From the NCBI GenBank assembly GCA_038252405.1, contig JBBSAJ010000002.1, positions 1-64,000 on the forward strand: a stretch of DNA of 64,000 nt, in the 5' to 3' direction. The stretch comes from DATCDE01 sp038252405 (GTDB lineage: Bacteria > Actinomycetota > Actinomycetes > Prado026). The notes below the pieces were generated by a model that saw only the letters and a list, made by a program, of their open reading frames with translations, made no database searches and was not told the origin of the DNA. Positions 1 to 7,638 of the stretch are shown here, one piece after another; the stretch's first letter is position 1, and every line of letters starts with the position of its first letter. Position numbers and translations under genes: made by a program.

Positions 1-140
1 ACCACCAGCTCAAAACCCACCACGGCTGGCAGACCACCCGCACCCCCGACGGCACCAACCACTGGACCAGCCCCAACGGCCTGCACCACCCCGTCCCCCG
101 ACCACCCGCCGACCCCCGACACCCCGACCACCCCGGCTAG
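1..140 (+). CDS. C-terminal end of a DUF222/HNH endonuclease-like protein (5' truncated by window)
   Basis: An open frame enters from the left edge (first full codon at position 3) and stops at TAG 138-140, leaving 45 residues. The tail has the LKTHHGW...TPDGTNHWTSPNG pattern followed by a Pro/His-rich end. This resembles the extreme C-terminus of the actinobacterial DUF222 / 13E12-repeat proteins that carry an HNH nuclease domain. The HNH core itself lies outside the window, so nuclease activity cannot be judged. These genes are often multicopy in actinobacterial genomes. The call rests on a short tail pattern only. Confidence 0.55.
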   Translation, partial: HQLKTHHGWQTTRTPDGTNHWTSPNGLHHPVPRPPADPRHPDHPG

Positions 141-155
141 CGCCGCGCGACTTCC

Positions 156-1451
156 CTACTGGCGGGCGGAACCCACCACCCGGCGGTCGACGCCGGCCCA
201 GCGGGCCGGGTCGGTGACCCGGCGACCGTCCACGAGGACCCGGACACCCGGGAGGTCGTCGGCGTCCAGCTCGCGGTACTCGGCGTGGTCGGCCTGGACG
301 ACGGCGGCGTCGACCGGCTCGCCCAGGTGGTACGGCGTCCAGCCGAAGGCAGCCAGCTCGTCGTCGCTGTACATCGGGTCGTGCACCAGCACCCGCGCGC
401 CGCGGGCCAGCAGCGCAGCCACGGTCGGGAACACCCCGGAGACCGCGGTCTCCTTCACCCCGCCGCGGTAGGAGGCCCCGAGCACGACCACCCGCTGGCC
501 GGTCAGGCCACCGAGCGCCTCCTCGAGCAGTCCGATGGTGTAGTCGGGCATCGCCGCATTCGCCTCGCGGGCCGCCCGGACGACGGTCGCGTGCGGGTCC
601 CGCCACAGGTACAGCCGCGGGTAGACCGGGATGCAGTGTCCGCCCACGGCGATGCCGGGGCGGTGGATGTGGCTGTACGGCTGGGAGTTCGAGGCCTCGA
701 TCACCCGGTAGATGTCGATGGTGTTGTCCGCCGCGAACCGGGCGAACTGGTTGGCCAGCGCGATGTTGACGTCCCGGTAGGTGGTCTCGGCGAGCTTGGC
801 CAGCTCGGCGGCCTCGGCGCTGCCGAGGTCCCAGACGCCGTTGGGACGGGCCAGGTCCGGCCGCTCGTCGAACTCGAGCACCTGGGAGTAGAACTCGACG
901 GCGCGGGCCGCCCCCCCGGCGTCCAGACCGCCCACCAGCTTCGGGTACTTGCGCAGGTCGGCGAACACCCGACCGGTGAGCACCCGCTCCGGGGAGAACA
1001 CCAGGCTGAAGTCCTGGCCGCCGACCAGGCCGCTGCCCTCCTCGAGCAGCGGCAGCCAGCGGCTGCGAGTGGTGCCGACCGGCAGTGTGGTCTCGTACGA
1101 CACCAGGGTGCCCGGCTGCAGCCCGGCCGCGATGGCCTTCGTGGCGGCATCCATCGCGGCGAAGTCGGGGACGCCCTCGGGATCGACCATGAGCGGGACG
1201 ACGACGACCACGGCGTCGCTCTCGGCGACCGCCGACGACGTGTCGGTGGTGGCGGTCAGCCGGCCGGCCGCAACCACCTCGGCGAGCAGCTCACCCAGCT
1301 GTGCCTCGCCGGGGAACGGCTCGGTACCCGCGCTCACCAGGTCGACCACCCGCTGGTCGATGTCGGCGCCCACCACCTGGTGCCCCCGCGTCGCGAACTG
1401 GACGGCCAGCGGAAGGCCGATCTTGCCGAGGGCGACGACGGTGATCTTCAC
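156..1451 (-). CDS. Nucleotide-sugar 6-dehydrogenase (UDP-GlcNAc/UDP-ManNAc dehydrogenase family, WbpA/WecC-like)
   Basis: This 431-residue protein oxidises C6 of a UDP-sugar to the uronic acid with NAD. An N-terminal Rossmann fold begins VVALGKIGLPLA (residues 5-16). The central domain has the VFSPER segment, and the catalytic cysteine is Cys273 in GIAVGGHCIPVYP. The C-terminal UDP-binding domain follows, with LGASYRGGVKET. The start is the GTG at 1449-1451, because the family N-terminus begins exactly there; the frame stays open far upstream but that stretch runs opposite the epimerase gene. It is divergent from the 2-epimerase, 57 bp away. With the neighbouring 3-dehydrogenase, aminotransferase and acetyltransferase it fits step 1 (WbpA) of the ManNAc3NAcA pathway. 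A simple ManNAcA route (WecC) is the alternative. Confidence 0.88.
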   Translation of the reverse strand: MKITVVALGKIGLPLAVQFATRGHQVVGADIDQRVVDLVSAGTEPFPGEAQLGELLAEVVAAGRLTATTDTSSAVAESDAVVVVVPLMVDPEGVPDFAAMDAATKAIAAGLQPGTLVSYETTLPVGTTRSRWLPLLEEGSGLVGGQDFSLVFSPERVLTGRVFADLRKYPKLVGGLDAGGAARAVEFYSQVLEFDERPDLARPNGVWDLGSAEAAELAKLAETTYRDVNIALANQFARFAADNTIDIYRVIEASNSQPYSHIHRPGIAVGGHCIPVYPRLYLWRDPHATVVRAAREANAAMPDYTIGLLEEALGGLTGQRVVVLGASYRGGVKETAVSGVFPTVAALLARGARVLVHDPMYSDDELAAFGWTPYHLGEPVDAAVVQADHAEYRELDADDLPGVRVLVDGRRVTDPARWAGVDRRVVGSARQ

Positions 1452-1490
1452 TGGGACAGCCTCGCGGGGGACGGGGAGAGGGGCACGCTT

Positions 1491-1496
1491 AGGGTA
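1491..1496 (-). promoter_or_regulatory. Candidate -10 box (TACCCT) for the nucleotide-sugar dehydrogenase
   Basis: The minus strand reads TACCCT about 40 bases before the GTG start, leaving room for a short leader with a GAGG element. It shares two bases with the plus-strand TACCGT box of the epimerase gene, so the two divergent promoters would compete. No clear -35 was found. Confidence 0.35.
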
Positions 1497-1500
1497 CCGT
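1495..1500 (+). promoter_or_regulatory. Candidate -10 box (TACCGT) for a leaderless epimerase mRNA
   Basis: TACCGT lies eight bases before the ATG at 1509, and there is no Shine-Dalgarno sequence between them. This is the geometry of a leaderless actinobacterial transcript, and the same arrangement recurs across the window. Confidence 0.5.
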
Positions 1501-1508
1501 CCGCCCCC

Positions 1509-2573
1509 ATGAAGGTCCTCAGCGTCGTGGGCGCGCGTCCCCAGTTCGTCAAGCTGGCCCCCGTCGCGGCCGCCCTCACGGCGTCCGGTCACGAGCACGT
1601 GATCGTGCACACCGGACAGCACTACGACAACCGCATGTCGGACGTCTTCTTCGAGGACCTGCACATCCCGCCGCCCGACGTCCACCTGGGGGTGGGCTCC
1701 GGCGGTCACGGCGCTCAGACCGGCGCGATGCTGGCCGGGCTGGACGCCGTGCTCGAGGAGCACGCACCGGACTGGGTGCTCGTCTACGGGGACACCAACT
1801 CGACCCTGGCCGGCGCGGTGTCCGCGGTGAAGCTGCACCTGCCGGTGGCGCACCTCGAGGCCGGGCTGCGCTCGTTCAACCGGGCCATGCCCGAGGAGCA
1901 CAACCGGGTGCTCACCGACCACGCAGCCGACCTGCTGCTCGCGCCGACCGAGGTGGCCATGGGCCACCTCGCGGCGGAGGGCCTGGCCGACCGGGCGGTC
2001 CTCGTCGGGGACGTCATGACCGATGTGTGCTTCCTGGTCCGCGACCGGGTGCGGGACCGGGCCCCCGAGCTGCCACCGGGCGTGGACCCGGCCGCCGGCT
2101 ACCTGGTCTCGACGATCCACCGGGCCGAGAACACCGACGACCCGCAGCGGCTGGCCGCCGTGGTCGGCGCGCTGGCCGCGCTGCCGCTGCCCGTCGTGCT
2201 GCTGGCCCACCCCCGGCTGGTCGCCAGGGCCGCGACCTTCGGGATCGACCTGACGGCCGGCTCGCTGCGGCCGGCGCCCCCGCTGCCCTACCCGGCCATG
2301 GTGTCCGCGGTGCTGCACTCGCGCGGGGTGGTCACCGACTCCGGGGGGCTGCAGAAGGAGGCCTACCTGCTCGGCGTCCCCTGCACGACGCTGCGCACCG
2401 AGACCGAGTGGGTGGAGACCCTCGCGGACGGCTGGAACGTGCTGGACGCCGACCTGTCCGCGGTGGCCGGGGTGGCAGTCCGACCGGCCCCGGCCGTGCC
2501 GCAGGGCCGTCCGTACGGCGACGGGCACGCGGCGCAGACCGTGGTGCGGGTGCTGGCCGACGCCCTGCGCTGA
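1509..2573 (+). CDS. wecB: UDP-N-acetylglucosamine 2-epimerase family (WecB/WbpI-like)
   Basis: This 354-residue, non-hydrolysing UDP-GlcNAc 2-epimerase-type enzyme is a GT-B fold protein. Family motifs are present: the start MKVLSVVGARPQF, HTGQHYD near residue 34, GDTNST near 94, HLEAGLRSFNR...PEEHNR at 115-133, HRAEN in the second domain and TDSGGLQKEA near the C-terminus. Length is close to the usual 360-380. In E. coli WecB makes UDP-ManNAc. In the Wbp pathway, WbpI epimerises UDP-GlcNAc3NAcA to the manno form, and the four neighbouring genes favour that role here. It alone lies on the plus strand, between minus-strand partners, and probably begins leaderless. Confidence 0.9.
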   Translation: MKVLSVVGARPQFVKLAPVAAALTASGHEHVIVHTGQHYDNRMSDVFFEDLHIPPPDVHLGVGSGGHGAQTGAMLAGLDAVLEEHAPDWVLVYGDTNSTLAGAVSAVKLHLPVAHLEAGLRSFNRAMPEEHNRVLTDHAADLLLAPTEVAMGHLAAEGLADRAVLVGDVMTDVCFLVRDRVRDRAPELPPGVDPAAGYLVSTIHRAENTDDPQRLAAVVGALAALPLPVVLLAHPRLVARAATFGIDLTAGSLRPAPPLPYPAMVSAVLHSRGVVTDSGGLQKEAYLLGVPCTTLRTETEWVETLADGWNVLDADLSAVAGVAVRPAPAVPQGRPYGDGHAAQTVVRVLADALR

Positions 2574-2597
2574 CCCGGGCGCCCCCCGAGGGTCAGC
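2569..2597. terminator. Hairpin between convergent genes
   Basis: GCTGACCC (2569-2576) pairs perfectly with GGGTCAGC (2590-2597) around a 13-base C-rich loop. The stem contains the epimerase stop codon and, on the other strand, the stop of the oxidoreductase, so it could end transcription in both directions. There is no T-tract, as is common in actinobacteria. Confidence 0.45.
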
Positions 2598-3588
2598 CCG
2601 CCGCGATCTCGACCGTGCGGCCCTCGGCGGCCGAGCGGATGGCCGCCTCCGCGACAGCGACGGTCGCCATGCCCTGGCGCAGCGTGACGATGTCGACGTC
2701 CTTGCCCAGCACCGCGTCCCGGAAGGTCTCGTGCTCGGTGCGCAGCGGCTCCGGCTTGGGGAACGCGTAGCGGATCACGTCACCCTCGAGGACACCGCGG
2801 AACTTGGCGTTCTCCTCCCACACCGTGGGCACCGAGGCGTTGGTGAAGAAGGTGAGGTCGGCGCTGATGGTGTCCGCCACGAAGGTGCCGCGCTCCCCCG
2901 TGACGACGGTGACCCGCTCCTTCATGGGCGACAGCCAGTTCACCAGGTGGTTGGTGATGGTGCCGTCGGATAGCTGGCCCACGACGGCCACCAGGTCCTC
3001 GTACTGGCGCCCGCTCTTGTGCGCGACCCGCGCCGACACGGAGCGGTAGGGCTGCTGGACCACCCAGGCGGTCAGGTCGATGTCGTGGGTGGCCAGGTCC
3101 TTCACCACGCCGACGTCGGCGATCCGGGACGGGAACGGGCCCTGGCGGCGGGTCGCGACCTGGTAGACCGCACCCAGCTCGCCAGCCTCCAGTCGGGCCC
3201 GCATCTGCTGCAACGACGGGTTGTACCGCTCGATGTGTCCCACCGCGCCGACCAGTCCGCGCGACTCGAAGGCGTCCGCGATCTGCTGCGAGGAGGCGAC
3301 GTCGAACGCCAGCGGCTTCTCGATGAGGGCGTGCACCCCTGCGTCGGCCAGGGCCAGCGCGACCTCGGTGTGGAACGCCGTCGGCACCGCGACCATGCAG
3401 TAGTCGAGTCCGGCCGCGATCAGCTCCTCGATGCTGCCCAGCACCTCGAGGCCGCCGGCCACGCCGTGCTTGTCCCCGGCCGGGTCAGCGACGGCGACCA
3501 GGTCGACGCCGTCCAGGGAGGACAGCACCCGGGCGTGGTTGCGGCCCATCATGCCCAGGCCGATCAGCCCGGCCCGAAGGTTGGCCAT
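2593..3588 (-). CDS. Gfo/Idh/MocA oxidoreductase, probable UDP-GlcNAcA 3-dehydrogenase (WbpB/WlbA-like)
   Basis: This 331-residue NAD(P)-dependent oxidoreductase begins with a Rossmann motif GLIGLGMMGRNHA (7-19) and has the family EKP signature at residues 90-92 (IEKPLAFD). A GFO/IDH C-terminal domain contains HIERYNP and KDLATHDIDLT. In the Wbp pathway this enzyme oxidises C3 of UDP-GlcNAcA to a 3-keto sugar for the aminotransferase. The aminotransferase gene lies directly upstream and its TGA overlaps this ATG by one base, which supports a coupled pair. The ATG at 3586-3588 matches the family N-terminus. Substrate specificity is inferred from the cluster, not from residues. Confidence 0.85.
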   Translation of the reverse strand: MANLRAGLIGLGMMGRNHARVLSSLDGVDLVAVADPAGDKHGVAGGLEVLGSIEELIAAGLDYCMVAVPTAFHTEVALALADAGVHALIEKPLAFDVASSQQIADAFESRGLVGAVGHIERYNPSLQQMRARLEAGELGAVYQVATRRQGPFPSRIADVGVVKDLATHDIDLTAWVVQQPYRSVSARVAHKSGRQYEDLVAVVGQLSDGTITNHLVNWLSPMKERVTVVTGERGTFVADTISADLTFFTNASVPTVWEENAKFRGVLEGDVIRYAFPKPEPLRTEHETFRDAVLGKDVDIVTLRQGMATVAVAEAAIRSAAEGRTVEIAAG

Positions 3589-4664
3589 CAGGCGCCGGCC
3601 TTGGCCACGGTGTTCACCGCGTGCACGATCTGCTCGAGGTCGGCCTGGGACAGCGATGGATGAACCGGCAGCGAGATCACCTCGCGGGCGGCCCGCTCGG
3701 TCTCGGGCAGGTCCAGCTCGCGGCGGAACGACGGCAGCCGATGGTTGGGGATCGGGTAGTACACCCCGGAGCCCACTTCGTGCTCCTCGGCCAGCGCCGT
3801 CCGGAAGCGGTCCCGATCCTCGGTGACCCGGATCGTGTACTGGTGGTACACGTGCACCGCGCCCTGGGCGGTCGGGGGCACCACGACGCCCTCGAGGTTG
3901 GCGCTGAGGAACGCGGCGTTGCGCTGGCGGGTCTCGGTCCAGCCGGCCAGCTTGCGCAGCTGCACCCGGCCCACCGCGGCGTGCACGTCGGTCATCCGGT
4001 TGTTCAGGCCGACGACCTCGTTCTCGTACTGCCGCTCCATGCCCTGGTTGCGCAGCAGCCGCACCATCCGCGCGGTCTCGTCGTCGGCGCAGGAGACCAT
4101 GCCGCCCTCGATGGACGTCATGTTCTTCGTCGGGTAGAGGCTGAACATGCCGAAGGCGCCGAAGGTGCCGACCGGGCGGCCCTGCCAGCTCGCGGAGTGC
4201 GCCTGGGCGGCGTCCTCGTAGATCTCCACGCCGTGCCGCTCCGCAACATCCATGAGCGCGGTCATGTCGGCCGGGTGACCGTACAGGTGAACCGGCATGA
4301 TGCCCTTGGTCCGCTCGGTGATCGCGGCCTCGACGGCCCGCGGGTCGAGGCAGAAGTAGTCCGGCTCGATGTCGACGAACACCGGGGTGGCGCCGGTCAG
4401 CGCCACCGAGTTCGCCGTCGCCGCGAAGGTGAACGACGGCACGATGACCTCGTCCCCGGCGCCGACGCCGCGGGCGAGCAGGCCGAGGTGCTGCCCGGAG
4501 GTGCCGGAGTTGACCGCGACGCAGGTGCGGCCGTCCACCAAAGCGGCGAACTCCTGCTCGAAGGCGGCGACCTCCGGGCCCTGGGCGACCATGCCACTGG
4601 CGAGCACCCGGTCGACAGCGGCGCGCTCCTCGTCTCCGATGAGGGGCTTGGCGGCGGGAATCAT
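3588..4664 (-). CDS. DegT/DnrJ/EryC1 sugar aminotransferase (WbpE-like)
   Basis: This 358-residue PLP enzyme transfers an amino group to a keto-sugar nucleotide. The PLP-binding lysine is Lys180 in FSLYPTKNMT, followed by EGGMV. The cofactor-region motif EDAAQAHSA is near 150-158, and NSGTSGQHL near 52-60 binds the phosphate. The N-terminus MIPAAKPLIG is typical of the family. The start ATG at 4662-4664 overlaps the upstream acetyltransferase stop as ATGA. Sitting between a 3-dehydrogenase and an N-acetyltransferase, it most likely converts the 3-keto-uronic sugar into the 3-amino form. Other amino-sugar products cannot be excluded. Confidence 0.9.
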   Translation of the reverse strand: MIPAAKPLIGDEERAAVDRVLASGMVAQGPEVAAFEQEFAALVDGRTCVAVNSGTSGQHLGLLARGVGAGDEVIVPSFTFAATANSVALTGATPVFVDIEPDYFCLDPRAVEAAITERTKGIMPVHLYGHPADMTALMDVAERHGVEIYEDAAQAHSASWQGRPVGTFGAFGMFSLYPTKNMTSIEGGMVSCADDETARMVRLLRNQGMERQYENEVVGLNNRMTDVHAAVGRVQLRKLAGWTETRQRNAAFLSANLEGVVVPPTAQGAVHVYHQYTIRVTEDRDRFRTALAEEHEVGSGVYYPIPNHRLPSFRRELDLPETERAAREVISLPVHPSLSQADLEQIVHAVNTVAKAGA

Positions 4665-5257
4665 GCGCTGACCTCCGTGAGGGTTCCATCGGTTTCGGTG
4701 TACATGGTGCCGGTCTGCGGGCACTGGAAGCGCCCGTCGTCGAGTGCCTCGAGCGGCACGCCGGCCTTGCCGACCCAGCGGACGAAGCGCGCCGGGACGC
4801 CGGCCACGAGGGCGAAGTCGGGGACGTCCTTGAGGACCACGCTCCCCGCGGCGACCAGCGCCCAGCGGCCGACGGTGACCGGTGCGACGCAGACCGAGCG
4901 GGCGCCGATCGAGGCGCCCCGGCGCACGGTGACGCCGACCGGCTCCCAGTCGGCGGCGGACTTCAGCGTGCCGTCCGGAGCCACCGCGCGCGGGTAGTGG
5001 TCGTTGGTGAACACGGCGGCCGGGCCGACGAAGACACCGTCCTCGAGCACCGCCGGCTCGTAGACGAGGGCATAGTTCTGCAGCTTGCAGTTGTCACCCA
5101 TCCGCACGCCGGGCCCGACGTAGGCGCCGCGGCCGACGATGCAGTGGCTGCCGAGGACGGCGCCCTCGCGGACCTGGGCCAGGTGCCACACCGAGGAGCC
5201 GTCCCCGATCTGCGCGCGGTCGTCGACGTCGGCCGACGGCTGGACGTGCACGGTCAT
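4661..5257 (-). CDS. Left-handed beta-helix N-acetyltransferase (WbpD-like)
   Basis: This 198-residue hexapeptide-repeat acyltransferase has repeated turns such as IGDGSSVWH, VGRGAYVGPG and VGPAAVFTND, which form a left-handed beta-helix using acetyl-CoA. The C-terminus carries VAGVPARFVRWVGKAG and a short QCPQTGT tail common in WbpD/WlbB proteins. The predicted role is acetylation of the 3-amino group of UDP-GlcNAc3NA. A clear GGAGG lies seven bases before the ATG at 5257, marking the first gene of the minus-strand trio (acetyltransferase, aminotransferase, 3-dehydrogenase). The 106-bp gap upstream separates it from the glycosyltransferase operon. Confidence 0.9.
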   Translation of the reverse strand: MTVHVQPSADVDDRAQIGDGSSVWHLAQVREGAVLGSHCIVGRGAYVGPGVRMGDNCKLQNYALVYEPAVLEDGVFVGPAAVFTNDHYPRAVAPDGTLKSAADWEPVGVTVRRGASIGARSVCVAPVTVGRWALVAAGSVVLKDVPDFALVAGVPARFVRWVGKAGVPLEALDDGRFQCPQTGTMYTETDGTLTEVSA

Positions 5258-5363
5258 GCGAGTTCCTCCGCGGTCGGGCTGGGGCGGTTCACAGGGTAGC
5301 CGTCGCGGCCGCTCGCCCCGGGACGGCCGGTTCGTGACTTAGCCCACCCGTGCCAGGCCATCG

Positions 5364-6542
5364 CTAGCCCACCAGCGGACGGCCGAGGAACCCGGACAGC
5401 ACGCCGGCGGACCGCCGCCCGTCGTGCTGCTCGTGAGCGTAGCGCTGCCCGGCGGCGGCGACGGCGCGGGCCGCCGCCCGGTCGGCCAGCAGCCCGAGCA
5501 GGACCTCGCGCAGCGTGTCCGGCGTGGCGTCGACGATCGGCAGGTCGACCGGGATCCGGGCCCGCACGTGGTCGGCGACGTGCCCGACCGTGAGCCGGCC
5601 GGCGGCCATCGCCTGCACCGCCGCGACGCCGTAGGAGCCGAGGGCGAACTGGTCGAGCACGATGTCCGCGTCGGCGACGACCGCGGGCATCACCTCGGGG
5701 CGCAGACCCGCCAGCCGCCGGTAGTCGATCACGCCCTCGTCGGCCAGTCGCTGGGCCACCGGGTCGACCAGTTCCGAGCCCTTCATCTTGGCGCTGGACG
5801 GCACGTGCACCACGACCGGGCGGTCCCGCTCCAGCACCGGCCGATCAGAGTGCCACAGCCGCGGGTCCACCACGACCGGCAGCCAGGTGGCGCCCGGCAC
5901 GTCGTCCAGCAGGTCGGGGGTGGAGACGAACGTGGGCCCGTCGAAGTCGGCCACGATCCTCCCCAACCGCTCGGACTGGTCCTGCAGCACCCGGCCGAGC
6001 TCCCAGTCCCCGTCGTGGAACGGCGAGTGCGGGTGCCGCTCCGCGTGCCGGTCCGGCCGGCGGATCTCCGAGCCGTGCAGCAGCACCGCGACCCGCACCG
6101 GGGCGGCCGCGAGCACCGCCAGCTCGGCGCCGAGGGTGTCGCCGTACTTCAGCCCCAGGACCGGGCGGACCGCCTCGGCCAAAAGGTGCGTGTACTCGTG
6201 CAGCACGCGCTGCTCCTGGCGGTCCTGCCAGGCCCGCACCCGGTACCAGCGGCCGTCGATCGGCCGGTCCGCCGGGAAGTTCAACCCGCTGCCCTGGACG
6301 GCGAACACCTCGGCGCTGACGCCGTCCAGGTGGGTCTCCACCGCCCGCTTCCACTCCCAGCCCTGACCGGCGAAGTTGGCCGGGCCGATGCCCAGCCGCA
6401 CCGGCGTCTCCGGCAGGTCCGGGAACGGCGGCAGCTCCTCCACCGGGACCGGGCGCACCGCGTCGACCCTCCACCGGACCCGTCGGCGCAGCGCGCCGGC
6501 CAGCCGCCGGGGGGTGATCCGGCCGTACCGCAGCGAGGTCAT
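5364..6542 (-). CDS. Glycosyltransferase-like protein, stand-alone paralogue of the C-terminal half of the 714-residue fusion
   Basis: This 392-residue protein is the last gene of the glycan operon. It starts with a basic segment, then a GIGPANFAGQGW motif (51-62), LLHGSEIR (154-161), FVSTPDLLDDVPGATWLPVVVD, and an AVQAMAAGR donor-site-like segment near the C-terminus. These elements match residues 363-714 of the fused protein at 10788-12932 in the same order, so the two are clear paralogues. The fold looks like a GT-B glycosyltransferase, but no standard GT4 E-x7-E motif is obvious. The ATG overlaps the upstream stop as ATGA. The sugar used is unknown. Confidence 0.7.
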   Translation of the reverse strand: MTSLRYGRITPRRLAGALRRRVRWRVDAVRPVPVEELPPFPDLPETPVRLGIGPANFAGQGWEWKRAVETHLDGVSAEVFAVQGSGLNFPADRPIDGRWYRVRAWQDRQEQRVLHEYTHLLAEAVRPVLGLKYGDTLGAELAVLAAAPVRVAVLLHGSEIRRPDRHAERHPHSPFHDGDWELGRVLQDQSERLGRIVADFDGPTFVSTPDLLDDVPGATWLPVVVDPRLWHSDRPVLERDRPVVVHVPSSAKMKGSELVDPVAQRLADEGVIDYRRLAGLRPEVMPAVVADADIVLDQFALGSYGVAAVQAMAAGRLTVGHVADHVRARIPVDLPIVDATPDTLREVLLGLLADRAAARAVAAAGQRYAHEQHDGRRSAGVLSGFLGRPLVG

Positions 6543-7612
6543 CGAGACCGCCCTCCCGCGGCCAGCGCCGCCACCTGTCGGGCCAGCTCGTCGTACGCCG
6601 AGGAGTCCGAGGCCCGCCGCTTCGCCCAGTCCAGCGCTGCCCTCCGGTGAGCCTCGTGCAGCTCCGGGCGGTCGGCGTACTCCTCCAGCGCGCGGGCCGC
6701 CTCGGCCGCGTCGGCGACCACCCGGCCGGCCCCGGCCTGCTCGACCAGCGCCGCGGCACGGGGCAGCGGAGTCACCAGGGTGGGCAGCCCGCACGCGAAG
6801 TACTCGTAGACCTTGCTGGGGATCGCCGCGGCGAAGGCGGGTGTGGGGTGCAGCAGGGCCAGCCCTACCCACGCCCCGGCCGCCAGCGCCCAGGCCTGCC
6901 GCGGCGGGCGGCGCCCGTGGATGCGCACCCGGTGCGCGGCGGGTGAGGAGGACAGCCACTCGTCCAGCCAGGGCTGGTCCTCGGCACTCACCGGGCCGAC
7001 GACGTCCAGCTGCCAGCGCGGGGCCGCCTCGACCGCCTCAAGCATGGTGCGCAGCCCCCGCGAGCGGCGGACGTCGCCCACGTACAGCGCCCGGGGTACC
7101 GGCTCGGGGTCGACCGGCGCCGGCAGGTACCCGCCGGAGGGCAGGTTGACGACGACCAGCCGGTGCCGAGCCCGCAGCGGCGGGACGTGGTCGTCGGCGA
7201 CCAGGGTCAGGTCGGCCCGGCCGGCGAGAGACACGGCGGCCCGGGCCACCCCGCGGGCCACGACCCCGGTGGCACCGGATGCCCACGAGCGGTCGGACAG
7301 CAGTGCCAGGTAGTCCTCCTGGCAGTCCGCCACGTAGGGCCCGCGGCGCAGCAGCCGGCGCAGCGCAGCGGCCGGCAGTGGGTCGGGGGTGAGGGTGACC
7401 AGCACCCGCCCGCGCGCGGCGAGCGGCAGCCGGACGGCGTCCAGCGCCCGGCCGAACCGACCGGCCCGGGGCCTGGTCCAAACCTCCGCCCCTGGCGGGC
7501 CGTCGGAGGGGTCGCCCCGGCCGATCACCTCGACGGCCAGCCCGGCCCGCTGCATCGCCTCGGCAAGGCGGAACAGCCGGCCGTCCGCGACGTCGTGTGC
7601 GGTGCTCAGCAC
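6539..7612 (-). CDS. Family 4-type glycosyltransferase
   Basis: This protein of about 357 residues has a GT-B organisation. The N-terminal domain contains GRLFRLAEAMQRAG and a VTLTPDPLP segment. The C-terminal domain has ALYVGDVRRSRGL, then IPSKVYEYFACGLPTLVTPLP, the donor-binding E-x7-E-like region of GT4 enzymes. The start is uncertain: GTG at 7610-7612 is the first standard start after the upstream ATPase stop (7639), with no strong ribosome site, although the frame remains open further upstream. It likely adds one sugar of the exported glycan at the membrane's inner face. Confidence 0.8.
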   Translation of the reverse strand: MLSTAHDVADGRLFRLAEAMQRAGLAVEVIGRGDPSDGPPGAEVWTRPRAGRFGRALDAVRLPLAARGRVLVTLTPDPLPAAALRRLLRRGPYVADCQEDYLALLSDRSWASGATGVVARGVARAAVSLAGRADLTLVADDHVPPLRARHRLVVVNLPSGGYLPAPVDPEPVPRALYVGDVRRSRGLRTMLEAVEAAPRWQLDVVGPVSAEDQPWLDEWLSSSPAAHRVRIHGRRPPRQAWALAAGAWVGLALLHPTPAFAAAIPSKVYEYFACGLPTLVTPLPRAAALVEQAGAGRVVADAAEAARALEEYADRPELHEAHRRAALDWAKRRASDSSAYDELARQVAALAAGGRSR

Positions 7613-7638
7613 GGTGACGTCGGGACGGCGCCCGGGGC

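Noticed and set aside
156..2528. 790-residue frame continuing upstream of the nucleotide-sugar dehydrogenase
   Set aside because: The upstream 359 codons run antisense through the epimerase gene; the family N-terminus (VKITVVALGKIG) starts at GTG 1449-1451.
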